Shown here in pieces: positions 60,109 through 64,000 of a stretch of DNA of 64,000 nucleotides. Position numbers and translations under genes: made by a program. Location: assembly GCA_035651815.1 (NCBI GenBank), contig DASRFB010000092.1, positions 12,586 to 76,585 on the forward strand, given 5' to 3'. The DNA is from VBDM01 sp035651815. Lineage in GTDB: Bacteria; Pseudomonadota; Gammaproteobacteria; Burkholderiales; SG8-39. Positions within the stretch are counted from its first letter, which is position 1. Each line of letters starts with the position of its first letter. Under the pieces are notes generated by a model. It saw only the letters and a program-made list of their open reading frames with translations, searched no databases and was not told the DNA's origin.

Positions 60109-61117
60109 CATCGCGAGCCGCCGCGCCGTGGCCTGGTGGCTGCTCGCCTGCGCCGCGCTGATCTACGTCATGGTGGTCGTCGGCGGCATCACGCGCCTCA
60201 CGCACTCGGGGCTCTCGATCGTCGAATGGCAGCCGATCGTGGGCGCGGTCCCGCCGCTCGACGAGGCGCAGTGGCAGGAGGCCTTCGACCGGTACCGGAA
60301 GACGCCCGAGTACCTCCAGGTCAACCGCGGCATGACGCTCGCCCAGTTCAAGGGCATCTTCTGGTGGGAGTACGCGCACCGGCTGCTCGGAAGGCTGATC
60401 GGCGTCGTGTTCCTCGTGCCGCTCGCGTGGTTCGCGCTGCGCGGCCGCGTCCCGCGCGCGATGCTGCCGCGGCTCGCGGCGATCTTCGTGCTGGGCGGAC
60501 TGCAGGGAGCGCTCGGCTGGTACATGGTGCAGAGCGGCCTCGTCGACGATCCGCGCGTCTCGCAATACCGGCTCGCCGCGCACCTCGGGCTCGCGGCGGC
60601 GATCTACGCGGCGATCGTGTGGACCGCGCTCGACCTGCTGCGCGCGGACGCGCCCCGGCCCGCCGCGCCGGCCGGGCTGCGCCGCTTCGCGCTGGCGCTC
60701 GTCGGGATCGTGTTCGTGATGATGCTCACGGGGGCGCTGGTCGCCGGGATACGCGCGGGACTCGCGTACAACACCTTCCCGCTCATGGACGGGCACGTGC
60801 TGCCGCCCGAGTCCTTCGCGCTCGAGCCGTGGTTCCGCAATTTCTTCTCGAACCTGGCGCTCGTGCAGTTCGACCATCGCCTGATCGCCTGGACGCTCGC
60901 GCTGCTGGTGCCGTGGTTCTGGGTGCGCTCGCGGGGCGCGCCCTCGGCGCTCGCGCGGCGCGCGGGCGACGCGCTGCTCGGGCTGTTCGTCCTGCAGGTC
61001 GCGCTCGGGATCTCGACCCTGCTGCTGCGGGTCCCGGTGCCGCTCGCGGCGGCCCACCAGGCGGGCGCGCTCGCGGTGTTCACCGCGGCGCTGGTCGCCG
61101 CGCGCGCGCTGCGCTAG
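60080..61117 (+). CDS. ctaA: Heme A synthase CtaA (COX15)
   Basis: A 345-residue membrane protein with eight helices and the COX15 landmarks GGITRLTHSGLSIVEWQPIVGAVPPL, EYAHRLLGRLIG, YRLAAHLGLA, FDHRLIAW and AAHQAGAL, which include the paired heme-binding histidines. It oxidises heme O to heme A for cytochrome oxidase. Its stop shares CTAG with the convergent isochorismatase gene. Confidence 0.95.
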   Translation: MRSPGDAGPDIASRRAVAWWLLACAALIYVMVVVGGITRLTHSGLSIVEWQPIVGAVPPLDEAQWQEAFDRYRKTPEYLQVNRGMTLAQFKGIFWWEYAHRLLGRLIGVVFLVPLAWFALRGRVPRAMLPRLAAIFVLGGLQGALGWYMVQSGLVDDPRVSQYRLAAHLGLAAAIYAAIVWTALDLLRADAPRPAAPAGLRRFALALVGIVFVMMLTGALVAGIRAGLAYNTFPLMDGHVLPPESFALEPWFRNFFSNLALVQFDHRLIAWTLALLVPWFWVRSRGAPSALARRAGDALLGLFVLQVALGISTLLLRVPVPLAAAHQAGALAVFTAALVAARALR

Positions 61118-61662
61118 AGGGCCTTGTTCAGCTCGGCGGCGGTCTGCACCGTCGCGTACGATCCCGACAGCGCGGACAGGAACGAGTAGTGCACCTGCTC
61201 CGCGGGGACTCGCGCGTCGCCGAAGCTGAGCGCGCGCGTCGCGCACGCGTCGTGCGCGAGGAAGCACTTGAAGCCCAGGTCGGCCGCGGCGCGCGTGGTC
61301 GCGTCGATGCACAGGTGGGTCATCATCCCGGCGATGACGAGCTCCTGGATCCCGCCCTGGCGCAGCGCGTCGAGGAGCGGCGTCTCGCGGAACGCGTTCG
61401 GGAAGTGCTTCTGCACCACGGGCTCGTTGCCCGAGGGCGCGACGTTGGAATGGATCTTGATGCCGTCGGTGCCGGGCAGGAAGAACGCGGAGCCGGGCCG
61501 CACCGAGACATGCTGCACGTGGAAGATCGGCAGGCGGCGCTCGCGGAACGACGCGAGCAGCGCGCCCGCGTGCAGGCTCGCCGACTCGCTGCCCTCGAGC
61601 TGCATGCGCCCACCGGGAAAATAGTCGTTCTGGATGTCGACTAAGAGCAAGGCCTTCTTCAT
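61114..61662 (-). CDS. Isochorismatase-like cysteine hydrolase
   Basis: A 182-residue protein with the cysteine-hydrolase triad: Asp in LLVDIQNDYFPGG, Lys in VQKHFPNAF and Cys in MMTHLCIDATTR. Family members act on nicotinamide, isochorismate, N-carbamoyl compounds or ureidoacrylate; the residues here do not decide which. ATG at 61662 precedes the conserved first strand. Confidence 0.88.
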   Translation of the reverse strand: MKKALLLVDIQNDYFPGGRMQLEGSESASLHAGALLASFRERRLPIFHVQHVSVRPGSAFFLPGTDGIKIHSNVAPSGNEPVVQKHFPNAFRETPLLDALRQGGIQELVIAGMMTHLCIDATTRAAADLGFKCFLAHDACATRALSFGDARVPAEQVHYSFLSALSGSYATVQTAAELNKAL

Positions 61663-61684
61663 TCGCTCGTCCCCCTTCCCTGGC

Positions 61685-62668
61685 TCATTGTAGCGCGCCC
61701 GGGCCCGCGTGGCGCGAGCGCTCGACGAGCAGCGCGAGCATCGCATCGATCATGGGGGTCGGAACCGCGGCCCGGCGCGCGAGCTCGGCGACCGAGCCGA
61801 TGATCGCGTCGGTCTCGAGCGGCCGGCCGCGCTCGACGTCCTGGTGCATCGAGATCCTCGATCGGCCGATCTTGCGCGCCACCTCGATGCGCTCGTCGAC
61901 CGTCATCGGGATCCTCACGCCGTGGGCCTCGGCGACGCGCATCGCCTCCTGCATCAGCACGCGGATCAGGGCGAGCAGGTCGGGATTGGCGTTGATCTCG
62001 TGCATCCACGCGAGCGTCAGCGCGGCGACCGGGTTGTACGACAGGTTGCCGATCAGCTTGGTCCAGATCTCGACCCGGATTCGCGGGGTGACGGGCGCGT
62101 CGAACCCGGCGCCGGTCATCGCCTCGGCGAGCGCGAGCACGCGCGCCGAGCGGCCGCCGTCGGGCTCGCCCAGGATGAAGCGGTTTCCCGCCGTGTGCCG
62201 GACGACGCCCGGCAAGACCACCTCGGCGGCGCCGTGCACCACGCAGCCGACGACGCGGCCCGGGTCGAGCGCCGCGAGCATGCGGCCGCCCGGATCGAGG
62301 CATTCGATCGGCTGCCCTTCGAAGGCGCCGCCTTCGGCGTGGAAGTACCACCACGGCAGGCCGTTGATCGCGGGCACCACCGCGGTGTCCGGGCCGAGCA
62401 GCGGCGCGAGGCGCGGCAGCATCGCCGCGATGGCGTAGGTCTTGAGGCAGAGAAAGACCGCGTCCTGCGGCCCGAAATCGCCGGGCTCGCCCGACGCGGG
62501 CAGCGCGAAGGTGCGGCGCTCGGCGCCGGACTCGAGCGTCAGGCCGTCGCGCCGCAGGGCGTCGAGGTGCGCGCCGCGGGCGACCAGGCGCACGTCGTGA
62601 CCGGCGCGCGCGAGCCAGGCGGCGGTCCAGCCGCCGATGGCGCCGGCGCCGACGACGCAGACCTTCAC
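61685..62668 (-). CDS. 2-dehydropantoate 2-reductase (PanE/ApbA family)
   Basis: A 327-residue NADPH-dependent reductase. The dinucleotide fold is VVGAGAIGGWTAAWLARAG, the C-terminal helical domain has EIWTKLIGNLSYNPVAALT with the catalytic lysine, and TDAIIGSVAELARRAAVPTP. If it is PanE it supplies pantoate to PanC, 4 kb away; paralogues with other substrates exist, so the symbol is withheld. GTG start. Confidence 0.85.
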   Translation of the reverse strand: MKVCVVGAGAIGGWTAAWLARAGHDVRLVARGAHLDALRRDGLTLESGAERRTFALPASGEPGDFGPQDAVFLCLKTYAIAAMLPRLAPLLGPDTAVVPAINGLPWWYFHAEGGAFEGQPIECLDPGGRMLAALDPGRVVGCVVHGAAEVVLPGVVRHTAGNRFILGEPDGGRSARVLALAEAMTGAGFDAPVTPRIRVEIWTKLIGNLSYNPVAALTLAWMHEINANPDLLALIRVLMQEAMRVAEAHGVRIPMTVDERIEVARKIGRSRISMHQDVERGRPLETDAIIGSVAELARRAAVPTPMIDAMLALLVERSRHAGPGALQ

Positions 62669-62688
62669 GCCCGGGACGGCCTTGCCGG

Positions 62689-63111
62689 CTAGCGGACGAT
62701 GAGCGCGGGCACCTTGCAGCTCGCGAGCACCTTGTGCGCGACCGAGCCGAGCACGATGCTGCCGAAGCCCCCCATCCCGCGCGAGCCCATGACGATGAGC
62801 GAGAACTTCCCCTTGGCCGCGAGCGAGGCGATCGTCTCGCCCGCGTCGCCGAAGAGCTTCGCCTCCCTGAACGCGATGCCCTTCGCGGACAGCGCGCGGC
62901 GCGCCGGCGCGAGCGCCTTCTCGGCCTGGTCGCGGTAGTAGCGGTCGACGGCGGCGCGGCTGAGCGCCGCCGCGGCGCGGTTCGGCAGGCGCGCCTGGAC
63001 GTGCACGAGCGTGAGGTCCGGCTCGTCGCCGAGCATGGCGGAGTGCTTGATGACGTAGTCGACGGCCTTGCGCGCGTGGTTCGAGCCGTCGGTCGCGAGT
63101 AGGATCTTCAC
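62689..63111 (-). CDS. Universal stress protein (UspA family)
   Basis: A 140-residue Usp domain with MKILLATDGSNHARKAV, TLVHVQAR and the ATP-binding GSRGMGGFGSIVLGSVAHKVL (G-2x-G-9x-G-S/T type), so it probably binds ATP. It lies 20 bp upstream of the reductase gene on the same strand. Confidence 0.93.
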   Translation of the reverse strand: MKILLATDGSNHARKAVDYVIKHSAMLGDEPDLTLVHVQARLPNRAAAALSRAAVDRYYRDQAEKALAPARRALSAKGIAFREAKLFGDAGETIASLAAKGKFSLIVMGSRGMGGFGSIVLGSVAHKVLASCKVPALIVR

Positions 63112-63184
63112 TGGGGCTCCCGGGGGACGTTGGGTGTGCGGAAGGGCCGCATTGTGCCACTCCGGGGCCGGGAGCGCGAACCGG

Positions 63185-63391
63185 CTACTTCATCAGCATC
63201 ATTGCCGCGGCCATCACCGCCAGCATCACGACGACCATGACCGCGATGTGCAGCGGGCTGCTCGTCATGTGCTTCAGGATCGCGAAGCGCGTCCCCTCGC
63301 GCACGAGCTGCATGTGGCAGTGCGGGCAGGTCCCGGGCCCGGGCGCCCGGACTTCCGAGTGCATCGGGCAGACGTAGACCGGCGCGCTCAT
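63185..63391 (-). CDS. Small heavy-metal-binding-domain membrane protein
   Basis: A 68-residue protein with YVCPMHSEVRAPGPGTCPHCHMQL, a heavy-metal-binding module (CPMH and CPxCxM motifs, often copper), followed by one C-terminal membrane helix (about 48-66, rich in Met). It starts within the stop of the SHOCT protein gene (overlap of 4 bp). Confidence 0.82.
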   Translation of the reverse strand: MSAPVYVCPMHSEVRAPGPGTCPHCHMQLVREGTRFAILKHMTSSPLHIAVMVVVMLAVMAAAMMLMK

Positions 63392-63729
63392 GAGCGGCGA
63401 GCGAGAATGGCGCGCTTCTCCTCGAACTCCTCCTTCGAGATTTCGCCCCCGGCGAAACGCTCGTTCAGGACCTCGAGCGCCGAGCTCGTGCCGTCGCGAC
63501 GCGGACCGTGAGCGTGGCCGAACATGCGGCTCATCATCACGATGCAGAACACGATTCCCAGGATCACCAGCAGCGGAAAGATCCAGCCGATTCCCCAGCC
63601 CCAGCCCATCATGTGCCAGGGATCAGGCCACTCGTTCCAGTCGCGGTACGGAGCGGGAGCGGCCTGCGCGAGGACCGCGGCGGGGACGAGCAGCGCGGCG
63701 GCGCAAACGAGTCCGAGACGGGGAAGCAT
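63388..63729 (-). CDS. SHOCT domain membrane protein
   Basis: A 113-residue protein with a signal peptide (cleavage near VLA-QA), a Trp/His/Met-rich linker (DWNEWPDPWHMMGWGWG), one membrane helix (about 48-68) and a C-terminal SHOCT domain (ALEVLNERFAGGEISKEEFEEKRAIL). With the next metal-binding protein it looks like a small metal-stress unit (inference). Confidence 0.82.
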   Translation of the reverse strand: MLPRLGLVCAAALLVPAAVLAQAAPAPYRDWNEWPDPWHMMGWGWGIGWIFPLLVILGIVFCIVMMSRMFGHAHGPRRDGTSSALEVLNERFAGGEISKEEFEEKRAILARRS

Positions 63730-63818
63730 GGCGTGCTCCTTGCAAAAAGGAGGTACAACCTGATTCTAGGAACCTCGCGCCGGGTCGTGTTGACCTGGGT
63801 CAACGCGGCGATGCGGGC

Positions 63819-63905
63819 TGGTGCCGGGAGAGGGAATCGAACCCACATGGTGTTGCCACCGGCGGATTTTGAGTCCGCTGCGTCTACCAGTTCCGCCATC
63901 CCGGC
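63819..63905 (-). tRNA. tRNA-Leu (CAA)
   Basis: On the minus strand a class II tRNA: acceptor GCCGGGA (63905-63899) pairs with TCCCGGC, D arm, anticodon stem GCGGA/TCCGC with loop ctCAAaa (anticodon CAA, reading UUG), a long variable arm ggtggcaacacc, and T arm with GGTTCGATT. The discriminator A and CCA are encoded (63822-63819). Confidence 0.97.
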
Positions 63906-63918
63906 CGCGAGCGTCGAA

Positions 63919-63926
63919 ATTATACT
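63919..63926. promoter_or_regulatory. Overlapping divergent -10 elements of tRNA-Leu and queA
   Basis: The eight bases ATTATACT read TATAAT on the minus strand (63924-63919, for tRNA-Leu, whose 5' end is 14 nt away) and TATACT on the plus strand (63921-63926, for queA, GTG 10 nt away). Confidence 0.55.
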
Positions 63927-63935
63927 CGGCGCACC

Positions 63936-64000
63936 GTGCTTTCCATCGACGACTTCGACTACGCGCTGCCCCCGGAGCTGATCGCGCAGCGTCCCGCGCG
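63936..64000 (+). CDS. queA: tRNA preQ1 ribosyltransferase-isomerase QueA (5' end only)
   Basis: The first 21 codons and part of the next, opening LSIDDFDYALPPELIAQRPA after a GTG start; this is the standard QueA beginning. QueA transfers and isomerises the ribosyl group of SAM onto preQ1 in tRNA, making epoxyqueuosine. The gene runs out of the window. Confidence 0.85.
   Translation, partial: MLSIDDFDYALPPELIAQRPA

Overview
This is a GC-rich chromosomal window, densely packed, with many genes overlapping by 1 to 8 bases. Gene content and order look like a betaproteobacterium (Burkholderiales-like). The supporting blocks are xseB-ispA-dxs-folE2 divergent from a Rieske oxygenase gene, purM / AI-2E permease / hda / HAD / pcnB / folK / deoxynucleoside kinase / panB / panC, the glrK-qseG-glrR operon, dcd-apbC beside metG, and tRNA-Leu beside queA. 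That assignment is inference from sequence and gene order. I see no prophage, insertion sequence or CRISPR array. Almost everything is housekeeping, and the accessory material sits as small islands inside conserved gene orders.

Layout. 1-5 kb: the end of a fold-I Orn/Lys/Arg decarboxylase, an orphan ParA, then argD-argF-argG. 5-8 kb: phosphoesterase, low-affinity iron permease-like protein, YajQ, a glutamine amidotransferase and a periplasmic retropepsin-like protease. 8-14.7 kb: folE2, dxs, ispA and xseB (minus strand), and a Rieske oxygenase, a rhodanese and a DUF2784 protein (plus strand). 14.7-21 kb: a receiver-Ser/Thr kinase fusion, thyA, a glycine-zipper envelope protein and the GlrK-QseG-GlrR two-component operon. 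21-25.5 kb: folA, an ornithine decarboxylase with a leader ORF, a secreted protein, dcd and apbC. 25.7-28.7 kb: a signalling island (cyclase-PEGA protein, TPR-like lipoprotein, Ser/Thr kinase). 28.7-36.4 kb: metG, DsrE-like protein, acylphosphatase, a cysteine-rich microprotein, dnaE. 36-40 kb: EamA exporter and a TctCAB transporter. 40-47.5 kb: purM, permease, hda, HAD hydrolase, a FecCD/BtuCD-type ABC pair and pcnB. 47.6-53.3 kb: an apparent biosynthesis and export island (DarA-like flavodoxin, KAS III-like enzyme, small HTH-like protein, BtrH-like acyltransferase/peptidase, ABC-2 exporter) between pcnB and folK. 53.3-58.3 kb: folK, DUF486 protein, methyltransferase, double thioredoxin, deoxynucleoside kinase, panB, panC. 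58.3-64 kb: a palindromic interspersed repeat, Zn-alcohol dehydrogenase, SirB2, CtaA, isochorismatase-like, PanE-like, UspA, two small membrane proteins, tRNA-Leu(CAA) and the start of queA.

Themes. Folate and dNTP metabolism (folE2, folA, folK, thyA, dcd, deoxynucleoside kinase), pantothenate synthesis (panB, panC, a panE-like gene), arginine and polyamine metabolism, and Ser/Thr-kinase or two-component signalling. The most informative regulatory signal is a sigma-54 promoter next to two TGTC-N10-GACA-type GlrR sites upstream of the glycine-zipper gene, beside the glr operon. The best candidate for an undescribed system is the 47.6-53.3 kb island.
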